In this document: positions 37,215 to 46,181 of the stretch, piece after piece
How positions within the stretch are numbered: the stretch's first letter is position 1
Layout of the letters: every line of letters starts with the position of its first letter
DNA from: Methyloversatilis sp.
GTDB taxonomy: Bacteria; Pseudomonadota; Gammaproteobacteria; Burkholderiales; Rhodocyclaceae
Length of the DNA: 64,000 bases
Direction of reading: 5' to 3'
Assembly: GCF_030696805.1 (NCBI RefSeq)
Contig: NZ_JAUYRO010000019.1
Coordinates: 22,579 to 86,578, forward strand
Made by a program: the position numbers and the translations under genes
The notes under the pieces: model-generated
The model's database searches: none
Told to the model about the DNA's origin: nothing
What the model saw: the letters and a program-made list of their open reading frames with translations, nothing else

Positions 37215-37383
37215 ACGGGTGACGACCGGCGGACAGGGGCCATCAAGGGGCGGGCGGGCAACGTCACGGCAGGCATTGTGGGAAGGAACATCAGTGCTAC
37301 TTCAACGTCGGTTGAGGGCCGTAGTCGTGACGGGAAGGGAGCGGCGGGCTGCTATTACCCATCCCGCCCCTCTGAAAGGCAGC

Positions 37384-37863
37384 TCAGCTGCCGATTTCTC
37401 CCATCGCGGCCTGCGTGTAATTCTGCAATCCCATCTTGTCGATCAGATCAATCTGGGTTTCCAGCCAGTCGATATGTTCTTCGGTATCCGCCAGGATCGA
37501 ACGGAACAGGTCGCGCGACACGTAATCACCAACCGTTTCGCTGCAGGCGATCGCTTCCTTCAGCGTCGTGTGCGATATGTGCTCGATCTTCAGGTCACAG
37601 CCCAGCATTTCCGGCACGTTCTCGCCGATCAGCAGCTTGTGCAGATCCTGCAGGTTGGGCAGGCCTTCGAGCAGAAGAATGCGTTCAATCAACGCATCCG
37701 CATGCTTCATTTCCTCGATCGACTCGTGGTGTTCGTGGTCGCCAAGCTGCTTCAGGCCCCAGCTCTTGTACATTTTAGCGTGCAGGAAATACTGGTTGAT
37801 CGCCGTCAGTTCATTCACCAGCTGCTTGTTCAGATACTGCAGAACCTTTTTGTCGCCCTTCAT
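37384..37863 (-). CDS. bfr: Bacterioferritin
   Basis: 159 aa iron-storage ferritin with heme. Aligned without gaps to E. coli Bfr numbering, ferroxidase ligands E18, E51, H54, E94 and H130 are present, and the heme ligand is M52 (EEMKHAD). Position 127, Glu in E. coli, is Thr here (DTEEH), with Glu at 128 and 129. AGGAG precedes the start. It is 88 bases downstream of bfd and on the same strand as hemP, so storage and release functions are grouped under a Fur-box-like site. Confidence 0.95.
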   Translation of the reverse strand: MKGDKKVLQYLNKQLVNELTAINQYFLHAKMYKSWGLKQLGDHEHHESIEEMKHADALIERILLLEGLPNLQDLHKLLIGENVPEMLGCDLKIEHISHTTLKEAIACSETVGDYVSRDLFRSILADTEEHIDWLETQIDLIDKMGLQNYTQAAMGEIGS

Positions 37864-37951
37864 GTGCCGTCTCCTGTTCAGGCGGTGTCACTGGCGTGAC
37901 GCCTGATCGTATTCTAGGCCACACGAACGATTGTGTTGCACAGCATCAATT

Positions 37952-38167
37952 TCAGGCGGCGCAGGCAGACGCCAGCGGCGTGTGCGCAACAAGCGCTCTC
38001 AGATCTGCCCGGGCGGCGTCGATCACTTCCTTTGCGGCGCGCACGCACTTGCCGCAATCCCGGCAGCAGCCAAGCTGTCCTGCCACGTCCCGCACGCTGC
38101 GGCAACCGGTGCTGACCGCGGCCTTGATGTCCCGGTCGGTGACCGGTTCGCACAGACAGATGTACAT
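37952..38167 (-). CDS. bfd: Bacterioferritin-associated ferredoxin
   Basis: 71 aa [2Fe-2S] protein that reduces bacterioferritin to mobilise stored iron. The four cluster Cys are in MYICLCEPVTD and CCRDCGKC (the CxC and CxxC arrangement of the Fer2_BFD family). It begins 7 bases after hemP and precedes bfr, so hemP, bfd and bfr are likely one iron-responsive transcript. Bfd is usually induced under iron limitation, fitting the upstream Fur-box-like site. Confidence 0.93.
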   Translation of the reverse strand: MYICLCEPVTDRDIKAAVSTGCRSVRDVAGQLGCCRDCGKCVRAAKEVIDAARADLRALVAHTPLASACAA

Positions 38168-38174
38168 GGCGACC

Positions 38175-38360
38175 CTATTTGGTAAGTATCAACTTGCCGT
38201 TGCGCGTGAGGCGCAATGAGTAAAGCTCGCCACCGTGACTGATGGCAACCTGCTTGCGGCCACCCAGCAGCGTTGCCGAATCGAGCGTCGGCGACGGATC
38301 GGGTGACGCGACGGATGCGTTGGCGGGTGTCTGCGGCAGCGGAAGTGCAGGCGTATTCAT
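38175..38360 (-). CDS. hemP: Hemin uptake protein HemP
   Basis: 61 aa. The C-terminal core SATLLGGRKQVAISHGGELYSLRLTRNGKLILTK-like block is the HemP/HmuP signature, here residues ~28-61. The N-terminus is Pro- and Ala-rich and variable. Family members act as activators or RNA-linked regulators of heme receptor expression. A strong Fur-box-like site lies immediately upstream. Confidence 0.9.
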   Translation of the reverse strand: MNTPALPLPQTPANASVASPDPSPTLDSATLLGGRKQVAISHGGELYSLRLTRNGKLILTK

Positions 38361-38369
38361 GTGCCAACA

Positions 38370-38401
38370 AACAAATAAGAATGAGAATGGTTCGTATTAA
38401 T
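38370..38401. promoter_or_regulatory. Fur-box-like operator upstream of hemP
   Basis: AAATAAGAATGAGAATGG followed by TTCGTATTAA gives repeated GAATGAGAATGGTTCG elements like the extended Fur consensus, in an AT-rich patch directly before hemP. It is also within reach of the divergent metal efflux gene at 38548. Confidence 0.8.
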
Positions 38402-38547
38402 ACAGAACGCCGTTCCTGTGTCAAGCGTTCGCTGCGCGCGCGTGCGACACACCCGGCCAACCGGTTTGCACTGCGTGCTCACCACGCCGGGCAGCAATCG
38501 CATCAGCGCGATGTCACAGGGTCAGCGTCGCACCCTACAATCGCCCG

Positions 38548-39531
38548 ATGAACACACCTCACCGCGACGTACAGGACACGAACGTGTCGTCCTGCCCGAC
38601 ACGTCAGCCCGACTTCCTGGTTTCGCAACGTCAGGCTGAAAGGGCGGTCGGCCATGTGCTGTGGCTGAGTGCGATCGCCATGTTGACGGAAATCGTCGCC
38701 GGCCATCTGACCGGGTCGATGGCGTTGCTGGCCGACGGCTGGCATATGGCGACGCATGTGGCCGCCATGGGCATCAGCGCATTTGCGTACATGTATATGC
38801 GCAGGCATGCCGGTCAGGCGCACTACAGTTTCGGACCGGGCAAGGTGTCCTATCTGGCGGCCTACTCGTCCAGCCTGCTGCTCGCCGGTGTTGCGCTTGC
38901 CATGCTGTACGAGGCGGCGTCGCGGCTGCAGGCGCCGCATGTCATCCATTACGACGAAGCGCTCGCGGTCGCGGTGCTCGGGCTGGTCGTCAATCTCCTC
39001 AGCGCATGGCTTTTGCACGGCCACGATCATGACCACGACCACGACCATGACCATGACGGAGACGAGCAAGCGCACGGGCACGCAGACCAGAATCTGCGCG
39101 CCGCCTATATTCACGTGGTGGCCGACGCGATCACGTCGGTCGCCGCCATCGTGGCGCTGATTGCCGGCAAGTGGGCCGGCATGGCCTGGCTGGACCCGGT
39201 CATGGCGGCGCTCGGCGGCGTGCTCATCCTGCGCTGGGCCTGGCGACTGGCCGGCGAGAGTGCCGGCGTGCTGCTGGATCGTCAGATTGACAGTCATCTG
39301 ATGCACGACATCCACGCCTGCCTCGCACGACACGGCGTGCGCGCGCTCGACCTGCACCTTTGGCTGCTTGCCCCGGGGCGCCATGCGCTGCTGCTGACGC
39401 TCGCGGGCGCGCCGGAGCTGGATGCTGACCGTTTGCGGCATGAACTGGGTGCCATGGCGACGCTGGCCCATGTGACACTGGATGTCGTGTCGCGGGAGGT
39501 ATCTTCTGTTGCGCCGCAACAATCGTTATAA
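38548..39531 (+). CDS. dmeF: Cation diffusion facilitator, DmeF-type (Co2+/Ni2+/Zn2+ efflux)
   Basis: 327 aa proton-coupled metal exporter of the inner membrane. Six hydrophobic segments occur between ~40 and ~250. The transport-site motifs are ADGWHMATH in TM2 and HVVADAITS in TM5, both typical of the DmeF branch. A cytoplasmic loop is an uninterrupted His-Asp repeat (HDHDHDHDHDHDHD) likely to bind metal ions. The gene is divergent from hemP. Metal preference cannot be told from sequence, but GWHMATH fits DmeF better than CzcD or FieF. Confidence 0.88.
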   Translation: MNTPHRDVQDTNVSSCPTRQPDFLVSQRQAERAVGHVLWLSAIAMLTEIVAGHLTGSMALLADGWHMATHVAAMGISAFAYMYMRRHAGQAHYSFGPGKVSYLAAYSSSLLLAGVALAMLYEAASRLQAPHVIHYDEALAVAVLGLVVNLLSAWLLHGHDHDHDHDHDHDGDEQAHGHADQNLRAAYIHVVADAITSVAAIVALIAGKWAGMAWLDPVMAALGGVLILRWAWRLAGESAGVLLDRQIDSHLMHDIHACLARHGVRALDLHLWLLAPGRHALLLTLAGAPELDADRLRHELGAMATLAHVTLDVVSREVSSVAPQQSL

Positions 39532-39558
39532 TCGCGGGCTTTTCAAAAGGAGCGAGAC

Positions 39559-40107
39559 ATGGGTCTGGAACGAGTTCCGTCGGGCAAGGATCTGCCCAAC
39601 GATTTCAACGTGGTCATCGAAATCCCGATGCATTCGGACCCGGTCAAGTACGAAGTGGACAAAGAGTCCGGTGCCGTCTTCGTCGACCGCTTCATGTCGA
39701 CCGCGATGCACTACCCGTGCAACTACGGCTACATCCCGCACACCATCGCCGGCGACGGCGATCCGGTCGACGTGCTCGTACTGGCGCAGTTCGCGCTGCC
39801 GCCTGGCGTGGTGGTTCGCTGCCGCCCGATCGGCATGTTGAAGATGGTCGACGAAGCCGGCGAAGATGCCAAGCTGCTGGCGGTGCCGGTGGACAAGCTC
39901 ACGCCCATGTACCGCTCGGTGCAGAGCCCGCGCGATCTGCCGCAGATCCTGCTGGACCAGATTTCGCACTTCTTCGAGCACTACAAGGATCTGGAACCCG
40001 GCAAGTTCGTCAAGGTTCAGGGCTGGGGCGACATCGAAGATGCCAAGCGCGAAATCATGTCGGGTGTCGACGCCTACCAGACAGCGGCAGACAAGCCGGC
40101 GTTCTAG
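39559..40107 (+). CDS. ppa: Inorganic pyrophosphatase
   Basis: 182 aa family-I soluble pyrophosphatase. Active-site signature DGDPVDVLV, substrate-binding [11 protein letters not shown], and Mg2+-binding residues around [15 protein letters not shown] and KVQGWGD are present. AGGAG lies 8 bases upstream of the start. It is a single-gene unit between dmeF and a convergent gene. It works on the same compound as the PPi-phosphofructokinase and H+-PPase further along this window. Confidence 0.95.
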   Translation: MGLERVPSGKDLPNDFNVVIEIPMHSDPVKYEVDKESGAVFVDRFMSTAMHYPCNYGYIPHTIAGDGDPVDVLVLAQFALPPGVVVRCRPIGMLKMVDEAGEDAKLLAVPVDKLTPMYRSVQSPRDLPQILLDQISHFFEHYKDLEPGKFVKVQGWGDIEDAKREIMSGVDAYQTAADKPAF

Positions 40108-40177
40108 TATCGGCCGACTTTGAATCGAAGGCGGCTTGCGATTCGATGTCGGCTCACCCCGGTCGCCCAACGCACGC

Positions 40178-41314
40178 TCACACCGCCTGTCGGTAGGGCG
40201 TGCGCTCTTCGAGTTCGTCGATGTGCAGCGCCACGCCGGCGCGCTCCCGTTCCAGGTAGCGCGCCACGGCTTCGGCAAAATCCGCGTCGCGCAGCCAGTG
40301 CGCCGACCAGGTAGTTTCCGGCACAAAACCGCGTGCCATCTTGTGTTCGCCCTGGGCGCCGCCTTCGAACACCTCAAGCTTGCGCTCGATCGCATATTCG
40401 ATGCCCTGGTGGTAGCAGGCCTCGAAGTGCAGGCAGGGCCGATGTTCGAGCTCGCCCCAGTAACGACCATACAGCCGCCTGTCGTCGCGCAGGTTCAGTG
40501 CACAGGCGATGTCGCGCCCGCCTGCAGCTGCCACAACCAGCATCAGCGCATGCGGCACACGTTCGCGCAGCAACTCAAAAAAGCGGAAGTTCAGATAGGG
40601 GCGCTGGCCGCGCACGCGATAGGTATTGCTGTAGCACTTGAAGAACAGCGCAAGGTCGGCGTCGCGGATGTCCGGTCCGTCGATGCGCCGCAGCGTCACG
40701 CCGGCGTCGGCCACGCGGCGCCGCTCCTGCCGGATCTTCTTTCGCTTGTCGCGCGCCAGCGACGACAGGAAGGTTTCGTAGCTGTCGTAGCCGGCGTTGT
40801 ACCAATGAAACTGCACCGACTGGCGCAACAGCAGCGACGTATGCCGGAGCGCGGCCAATGAGTCAGCATCCGGGAACAGCAGGTGGGCGGACGACACGTC
40901 GCTGTCGCGCGCATGGGCCAGCCAGGCGTCGAGCAGCGCGGTGCGCGCCGTCGTGTCGCGCGCCAGCAGCCGCGGGCCGGGCACCGGCGTGAACGGAATG
41001 GCGCTCAGCAGCTTGGGGTAGTAGGGGCGCCCGGTCCGTTCAAGCGCTTCGGCCCATGACCAATCGAACACGTACTCGCCATAGCTGTGCAACTTGCGGT
41101 AGCCGGGCAGCGCGGCGATCAGTCGCCCGCCCTCGTGGATCGAAAGGTGGTCCGGCTGCCAGCCGGATGCTTCGCTGACGCAACCGGAACTTTCGAAAGC
41201 GTCCAGCAGCGCGTGCGACAGCGTGGCGTGGCCGCCGGTCAGTGCGTCCCACTGCGCCGCGTCGAGCTCGGCGATCGCGTCATGGCGCTCGACGCGCAGA
41301 ACCGGTCCGCTCAC
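40178..41314 (-). CDS. GNAT/FemAB-like N-acyltransferase family protein (COG3146 type)
   Basis: 378 aa. The N-terminal AELDAAQWDALTGG, the central SVQFHWYNAGYDSYETFLSSLARDKRKKIRQERR and the C-terminal LHFEACYHQGIEYAIERKLEVFEGGAQGEHKMARGF region belong to the COG3146 family of predicted peptidogalycan/amino-acyl transferases (only short stretches are quoted as a guide: LARDKRKKIRQERR, GAQGEHK). It starts at a GTG immediately after the pterin dehydratase stop (TGAGTG), so the two are coupled. Its acceptor is unknown. Confidence 0.85.
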   Translation of the reverse strand: MSGPVLRVERHDAIAELDAAQWDALTGGHATLSHALLDAFESSGCVSEASGWQPDHLSIHEGGRLIAALPGYRKLHSYGEYVFDWSWAEALERTGRPYYPKLLSAIPFTPVPGPRLLARDTTARTALLDAWLAHARDSDVSSAHLLFPDADSLAALRHTSLLLRQSVQFHWYNAGYDSYETFLSSLARDKRKKIRQERRRVADAGVTLRRIDGPDIRDADLALFFKCYSNTYRVRGQRPYLNFRFFELLRERVPHALMLVVAAAGGRDIACALNLRDDRRLYGRYWGELEHRPCLHFEACYHQGIEYAIERKLEVFEGGAQGEHKMARGFVPETTWSAHWLRDADFAEAVARYLERERAGVALHIDELEERTPYRQAV

Positions 41315-41704
41315 TCAGTCGTACTTGATGTACTTGAAGCGCGGGTCGTCAGGCGTGCCGGCCAGCGCCGAGCCTTCCGTCAGCGCGGGCTGCCACATGA
41401 CGACCTCTTCGATCTTCCTCGCCAGCTGGAAGTCGCGCTCGGTCACACCCTTGGCTTCGTGGTTCATCAGCTTGACGATCACGAAGGCGTAGGACACCGC
41501 GAGATCCGGGTGGTGAAAAGCCGCTTCGGCCAGATGACCGACCGTATTCACGACCATCAATGTGCCCTTCCAGCCGCTGGTCTTGTACTTGCGGCGTATC
41601 CAGCCGTCCTCGTAATACCACTTCGGCAGCTCGCCCTTCAGGCGGGCGTCGATTTCTTCCGGCGTGAAGGCCTCGTTCGGCCCGGCTGTTCTCCACTGCG
41701 TCAT
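41315..41704 (-). CDS. phhB: Pterin-4-alpha-carbinolamine dehydratase
   Basis: 129 aa. It dehydrates 4a-hydroxytetrahydrobiopterin or a similar pterin adduct. The signature HLAEAAFHHPDLAVSYAFV carries the paired catalytic His residues, and the downstream EAKGVTERDFQLARKIE matches the family end. The start at 41704 has GAGG upstream; the earlier in-frame ATG at 41797 is unlikely. No phenylalanine hydroxylase gene is nearby. The gene is tightly coupled to the acyltransferase gene. Confidence 0.9.
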   Translation of the reverse strand: MTQWRTAGPNEAFTPEEIDARLKGELPKWYYEDGWIRRKYKTSGWKGTLMVVNTVGHLAEAAFHHPDLAVSYAFVIVKLMNHEAKGVTERDFQLARKIEEVVMWQPALTEGSALAGTPDDPRFKYIKYD

Positions 41705-41822
41705 GTTGTTGCTCCTCGGGTGGATGGGTGAAGCCATGAAAAACGCGCTGTCCCGCCCGGCCAGGGCCGGACGAGGCAGCGCGCATCGGCGTCGCATGCC
41801 GGAGGCAAGCTCCGGCGGGCGG

Positions 41823-42410
41823 TCAGGCCGCGAAGTTCTTCGCAGCGAAGTCCCAGTTTGCGAGACTGGCGAGGAAAGTATCGACGAAGTCCGGGCGGCG
41901 GTTGCGGTAGTCGATGTAGTAGGCGTGTTCCCACACGTCGAGCGTCAGCAACGGCTTGGCGTCGGAATTGAGCGGCGTGCCGGCACCGCTGGTGTTGACG
42001 ATGTCCAGCGAGCCGTCCGGCTTTCTGACCAGCCAGGTCCAGCCGGAGCCGAAGTTGCCGACCGCCGACGCCTTGAACGCCTTCTTGAATTCGTCGAAGC
42101 TGCCCCACTTGACATCGATGGCTGCCGCCAGCGCGCCGGTCGGCGCACCGCCGCCTGCGGGTTTCATGCTGCTCCAGAAGAAGCTGTGGTTCCACACCTG
42201 TGCGGAGTTGTTGAATACGCCGCCAGCCGGTGCCTTCTTGACGATGGCTTCCAGATCGAGGTTTTCGAACTCGGTGCCCTTGATCAGGTTGTTCAGGTTG
42301 GTGGCGTAGGTCTGATGGTGCTTGCCGTAATGAAATTCGAGGGTTTCGCGCGAAATGTGCGGAGCCAGAGCGTCGAGCGCGTAAGGCAGCGGGGGCAGCG
42401 TGTGTTCCAT
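41823..42410 (-). CDS. sodB: Superoxide dismutase, iron type
   Basis: 195 aa cytoplasmic enzyme. Metal ligands are H27 (FHYGKHH), H75 (QVWNHSFFW), D158 and H162 (DVWEHAYY). The second-sphere Gln at position 71 (AQVWNHSFF) and the NTSGAGTPL block fit the Fe form rather than the Mn form. It protects against superoxide and lies near other iron genes, but no Fur-box-like site was seen upstream. Confidence 0.93.
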   Translation of the reverse strand: MEHTLPPLPYALDALAPHISRETLEFHYGKHHQTYATNLNNLIKGTEFENLDLEAIVKKAPAGGVFNNSAQVWNHSFFWSSMKPAGGGAPTGALAAAIDVKWGSFDEFKKAFKASAVGNFGSGWTWLVRKPDGSLDIVNTSGAGTPLNSDAKPLLTLDVWEHAYYIDYRNRRPDFVDTFLASLANWDFAAKNFAA

Positions 42411-42520
42411 GGTGTCTCCCAGTCGTGTCAGTTCAAAATCAGGTTATCAAGTTTAGGGTTGCCCAAGTCCCAGCACAAGGCAAAGCTTGCAGGCAGAAGG
42501 GCTCCCTCAGGTGCCGGGTC

Positions 42521-43891
42521 TCAGGTGCGCGGTGTTTCATCGGCGGCAGCCGGTGCGTCGACGCGATTGACCGTCACGCCGGCCGCGCCACGTCCCAGTT
42601 GCAGTTCGAGACCTTGCCCGGCTGCAAGCGTAGCGGCGTCGCGCACGATGCGACCTTCGCTGTCGCGCACGATGGCGAAGCCGCGCGCCAGCACGGCACC
42701 TGGATCGAGTTGAGCCAATTGCGCCGCGTTGAGACCACTGCGGTGGCGTGCGGTTTCAAGCAGCCAGCGCGCCGAAGTGCGCAGCCGCTCGGTGAGCCGC
42801 AGCAGTGCGGCCTGACGGCGCGCGAGATCGGGGCGTCTGTCGTGCAGGCGCTGCGTCAGGGCATCGGTGTGGCGGCGCTGCTGCGCCAGGCTGACCTCGC
42901 GGGCGCGGCGCATGCGCGCGTGCAGCGCATGCAGACGCTCACCTGCCCGCGTCAGTTGTCGTGCCGGCGCATGCAGTCTCGACGACAGGTCGTCGAGCCG
43001 CTGGCCGCGTCGCTCGACACGGGCGCGCATGGCCCGGGCCAGCCGCTGCGCCAGTCCGATCAGCCGGGCGGCCGCCTCGACGTGGCCGGCGCTGACCAGC
43101 TCGGCGGCGGCGGTCGGCGTGGCGGCACGCATGTCCGCCACGAAGTCGGCGATTGAAAAGTCCGTTTCGTGCCCGACCCCGGTGACGACCGGCATCGGGC
43201 AGGCGGCGATGGCGCGCGCCACCGCCTCGTCGTTGAAGGCGGCCAGGTCTTCCGCCGATCCGCCGCCGCGCACCAGCAGCAGGACGTCGCAACCGAGGCG
43301 CCCGGCCCGCGTGATGGCGGCGGCGATCTGCGCTGGCGCATCCGCGCCCTGCACAAGACAGGGCAGCACCGTCACCTCGACATGTCGGGCGCGCCGTGCC
43401 AGCGTGATCAGCACGTCGCGCAGTGCGGCACCCGACGCCGAGGTGACCACGGCCAGCCGGGCTGGCAGCGCTGGCAGCGGCCGCTTGCGCGCGGCGTCGA
43501 ACAGGCCTTCCTGTTCCAGCTTTGCCTTCAGGCGCAGAAAGGCGTCGTGCAGCGCCCCCGGGCCGGCCGGGCGCATCGCATCGACGGTCAGCTGGAAGTC
43601 GCCGCGCGCCTCGTACAGCGACACCTGTGCGCGTACCTCGACGCGCAGTCCGGCGCGCACTTCGAACGGCAGCAACTGGCTGCGGTTGCGGAACATGACG
43701 CAGCGCACCTGGGCCAGTTCGTCCTTCAGCGAAAAATAAAGGTGCCCCGATGCAGCCCGCGTCACCCCCGACAGTTCGCCGCTGACCCAGAGCACCGGAA
43801 AGCTGCGCTCCAGCGTCAGCCGGGCGCGTCGCACCAGTTCGGAAACCGGCATGCCGGAGCCGTTGCCCGGCATCGGTGATTCAGAAACCAT
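42521..43891 (-). CDS. xseA: Exodeoxyribonuclease VII large subunit
   Basis: 456 aa. An N-terminal OB-fold domain (SELVRRARLTLERSFPVLWVSGELSG, LYFSLKD) is followed by the catalytic region with VLPCLVQGADAPAQI, RGGGSAEDLAAFND, CPMPVVTGVGHETDFSIADFVAD and TAAAELVS, then a long coiled-coil helical part. It degrades single-stranded DNA with XseB, whose gene is not in the window. The gene lies next to a divergent exbB-type gene with a control region that holds two DnaA-box sequences. Confidence 0.94.
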   Translation of the reverse strand: MVSESPMPGNGSGMPVSELVRRARLTLERSFPVLWVSGELSGVTRAASGHLYFSLKDELAQVRCVMFRNRSQLLPFEVRAGLRVEVRAQVSLYEARGDFQLTVDAMRPAGPGALHDAFLRLKAKLEQEGLFDAARKRPLPALPARLAVVTSASGAALRDVLITLARRARHVEVTVLPCLVQGADAPAQIAAAITRAGRLGCDVLLLVRGGGSAEDLAAFNDEAVARAIAACPMPVVTGVGHETDFSIADFVADMRAATPTAAAELVSAGHVEAAARLIGLAQRLARAMRARVERRGQRLDDLSSRLHAPARQLTRAGERLHALHARMRRAREVSLAQQRRHTDALTQRLHDRRPDLARRQAALLRLTERLRTSARWLLETARHRSGLNAAQLAQLDPGAVLARGFAIVRDSEGRIVRDAATLAAGQGLELQLGRGAAGVTVNRVDAPAAADETPRT

Positions 43892-43990
43892 CGTTCACCA
43901 CGCTGTCATCGAAGCTTAATTTTTGATCGCTGCAAGAAAAACGCCTGTACCGGGCGCGCTTTGTCGCCGTCGGCCAGCCGCTACCCACAC

Positions 43991-44017
43991 GGTTATCCAC
44001 AAGTTCTGTGGATAACC
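43991..44017. promoter_or_regulatory. Inverted pair of perfect DnaA-box sequences
   Basis: TTATCCACA at 43993-44001 and its complement TGTGGATAA at 44007-44015, separated by AGTTC, form an 11-bp-arm palindrome (GGTTATCCACA with TGTGGATAACC). The spot is the divergent gap between xseA and the exbB/exbD-lpxK operon. Both boxes match the DnaA consensus exactly. Confidence 0.7.
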
Positions 44018-44118
44018 CCGTCCGACGGCATGCTGCGATGCGCAAACACATCGGGTCAGGGTTGCCCCGGCTGATGTCGCAGGCTACAGTTCGCCGCTTG
44101 CTGACGAGGGGAGCGCAC

Positions 44119-44730
44119 GTGTTTGACATCATCCGGGCGGCCGGCTGGCCCATCTGGCCGCTGATTGCGTCGTCCATCATTGCCCTGGCGCTGATATTCG
44201 AACGTCTGGCAAGCCTGCGACGCAGCAAGGTGGTGCCTCCGGCGCTACTCGATTCGGTGCTGGCCGACCTGAAGGGCGGTCTGCCGAACGCCGACATGAT
44301 ACGCCGCGTCGCTGCCCACTCGCCGCTCGGCCGCGTGCTGGCAGCCGGCCTGCGCAACGTGCGCAACCCGCGCGAAATCATGAAGGAAGCGATCGAGGAA
44401 GAAGGGCGTTCGGTGGTGCATCACCTCGAGCGCTATCTGACCACGCTGGGCACCATCGCCGCAGCCGCACCGCTGATGGGGCTGTTCGGAACGGTCGTCG
44501 GCATGATCGAAATCTTCGCTTCGCAGACGGCGACCGGCAGCAATCCGCAACAGCTCGCCAGTGGCATTTCGATCGCGCTGTACAACACCGGATTCGGCCT
44601 GCTGGTGGCGATACCGGCACTGATCTTCCACCGCTATTTTCGCGGTCTGGTCGATGACTTCGTGGTCGAGATGGAGCAGCTTGCGATCAAGCTGGTCGAA
44701 GTCGTACATGGCGAGCGTTCGGCGAAGTAG
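44119..44730 (+). CDS. exbB: MotA/TolQ/ExbB-family proton channel protein
   Basis: 203 aa from a GTG at 44119 (VFDIIRAAGWP) that has GGGGAG at a good distance; the longer frame from 44008 would include non-family residues. Three membrane segments, with GTIAAAAPLMGLFGTVVGMIEIF and LLVAIPALIFHRYF, match ExbB/TolQ. It is followed 9 bases later by an ExbD/TolR partner and then lpxK, an arrangement common in betaproteobacteria. It may drive outer-membrane or LPS-related transport. TolQ is an alternative name; no TolA, TolB or Pal gene follows. Confidence 0.88.
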   Translation: MFDIIRAAGWPIWPLIASSIIALALIFERLASLRRSKVVPPALLDSVLADLKGGLPNADMIRRVAAHSPLGRVLAAGLRNVRNPREIMKEAIEEEGRSVVHHLERYLTTLGTIAAAAPLMGLFGTVVGMIEIFASQTATGSNPQQLASGISIALYNTGFGLLVAIPALIFHRYFRGLVDDFVVEMEQLAIKLVEVVHGERSAK

Positions 44731-44739
44731 GGCGCCCAG

Positions 44740-45168
44740 ATGAACTTCCGACGCGGACGGGCACGCGAAGAGCTGGAAATCAACCTGATTCCGCTGATCG
44801 ACGTACTGTTGGTCATCCTCATCTTCCTGATGGTGTCCACGACGTATTCGAAAACGGCCGGCCTCGAAATCACGCTGCCCAGCGCGCAGGCGCCGGAGGC
44901 CGAGCCGGTAGCGCGCGAAATCAATGTGATGATCACTGCGCGTGGCGACATTCTGGTCGATCGTCAGCCGGTGCCTGCCGGAGACATCGAACGGCTGCGC
45001 AGTGCCCTGGCGGGTGCTGCGTCGGGCAAGGACGATCCGGTGGTGATCATTTCGTCGGACCGCGACGCCCGGCTGCAGTCGTCGATCGATGTCATGCAGG
45101 CTGCGCAGAAAGCCGGCATCGCCGGTATTTCCTTCGCCACCCAGTCCGACGCGCCGGCCGGTCGATGA
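44740..45168 (+). CDS. exbD: ExbD/TolR-family biopolymer transport protein
   Basis: 142 aa with one membrane segment bearing the key Asp (LIPLIDVLLVILIFLMV) and a periplasmic domain (EINVMITARGDILVDRQPV). It pairs with the upstream exbB-like gene and overlaps lpxK by ATGA. It differs clearly in sequence from the ExbD of the tonB cluster at 35.1 kb, so the window holds two separate ExbBD-type motors. Confidence 0.9.
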   Translation: MNFRRGRAREELEINLIPLIDVLLVILIFLMVSTTYSKTAGLEITLPSAQAPEAEPVAREINVMITARGDILVDRQPVPAGDIERLRSALAGAASGKDDPVVIISSDRDARLQSSIDVMQAAQKAGIAGISFATQSDAPAGR

Positions 45169-46181
45169 GCGCAGCGCGGGCGCTGCCCGAAGCCTGGCAA
45201 CGGCGCGGGTGGCTGGCCTGGCTGCTGTGGCCGCTGTCCCTTCTGTACCGGCTGGTCACCACGCTGCGCCGGGCCGGCTTTCGCGCCGGCGTGTTTCGCG
45301 CCGACCGGCTGCCGGTACCCGTGGTGGTCATCGGCAACATCATTGCCGGCGGTGCCGGCAAGACCCCGCTCACCCTCTACCTCGCCCGGGCGCTGACGGC
45401 TCGCGGTCACCGGCCGCTCATCGTGTCGCGCGGCTACGGCGGGGCGGTGCACGGTGTGCATGAGGTGGCGCCCGACGATGACCCGGCGCGCTGCGGCGAT
45501 GAAGCCCTGTTGCTGGCACGGCGCAGCGGCGTGCCGGTGTGGGTCGGACGTCGCCGTGCGGAGGTCGCCCGCGCGGCAATTGCCCGTCATCCGCAGTGCG
45601 ACGTCGTGCTGTGCGACGACGGTCTGCAGCACTACGCACTGGCGCGCGATATCGAGATCGCGGTGTTTGACCGGCGCGGCGTCATGAACGGATTTCATCT
45701 GCCGGCCGGCCCGCTGCGCGAACCGCCATCGCGTCTGGCACAGGTGTTTGCGCAGGTGCTCAATGGCACGCCGGATGCACCGGTGACCGGCCCGCCGCGT
45801 TTTTCGATGCATCTGAAGGGTGAACGCTTCCATCGTCTCGGCCATCCCGGGGACAGCGCAGGTGTCGCCGACCTGCAAGGTCTGCGTCTGCACGCCGTGG
45901 CCGGCATCGGCGAGCCGGCGCGCTTCTTCGACCACCTTCGCGCACTCGGACTGACGTTCGTTGCGCATCCGTTTCCCGATCATCACGCGTATTCGGCCCG
46001 GGACCTGACGTTTGAGGACTGCGATGCCTTGCTGCTGACCGAGAAGGACGCGGTAAAATGTTACGGATTGTCGGACACCCCTGTGTGGGTATTGCCGGTC
46101 GAGGCACACCTCGATCCTGATCTGGCGGCCCGGGTATCCGACCGCCTTGCGGAGCTGAAGAATGGACCCCCGACTACTTGA
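45165..46181 (+). CDS. lpxK: Tetraacyldisaccharide 4'-kinase
   Basis: 338 aa inner-membrane lipid A kinase that phosphorylates the 4' position of the disaccharide. An N-terminal hydrophobic stretch ([20 protein letters not shown]) is followed by Walker [16 protein letters not shown], then [20 protein letters not shown] and EKDAVKC. It is the third gene of a six-gene plus-strand row with kdsB, another LPS gene. The start overlaps exbD by ATGA and the end overlaps trm112-like by 20 bases. Confidence 0.95.
   Translation: MSAARALPEAWQRRGWLAWLLWPLSLLYRLVTTLRRAGFRAGVFRADRLPVPVVVIGNIIAGGAGKTPLTLYLARALTARGHRPLIVSRGYGGAVHGVHEVAPDDDPARCGDEALLLARRSGVPVWVGRRRAEVARAAIARHPQCDVVLCDDGLQHYALARDIEIAVFDRRGVMNGFHLPAGPLREPPSRLAQVFAQVLNGTPDAPVTGPPRFSMHLKGERFHRLGHPGDSAGVADLQGLRLHAVAGIGEPARFFDHLRALGLTFVAHPFPDHHAYSARDLTFEDCDALLLTEKDAVKCYGLSDTPVWVLPVEAHLDPDLAARVSDRLAELKNGPPTT

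Noticed and set aside
39028..39060. Tandem GACCAC/GACCAT repeat suggestive of a repeat array
   Set aside because: It encodes the His-Asp metal loop of the DmeF-type exporter; not CRISPR or a regulatory repeat.
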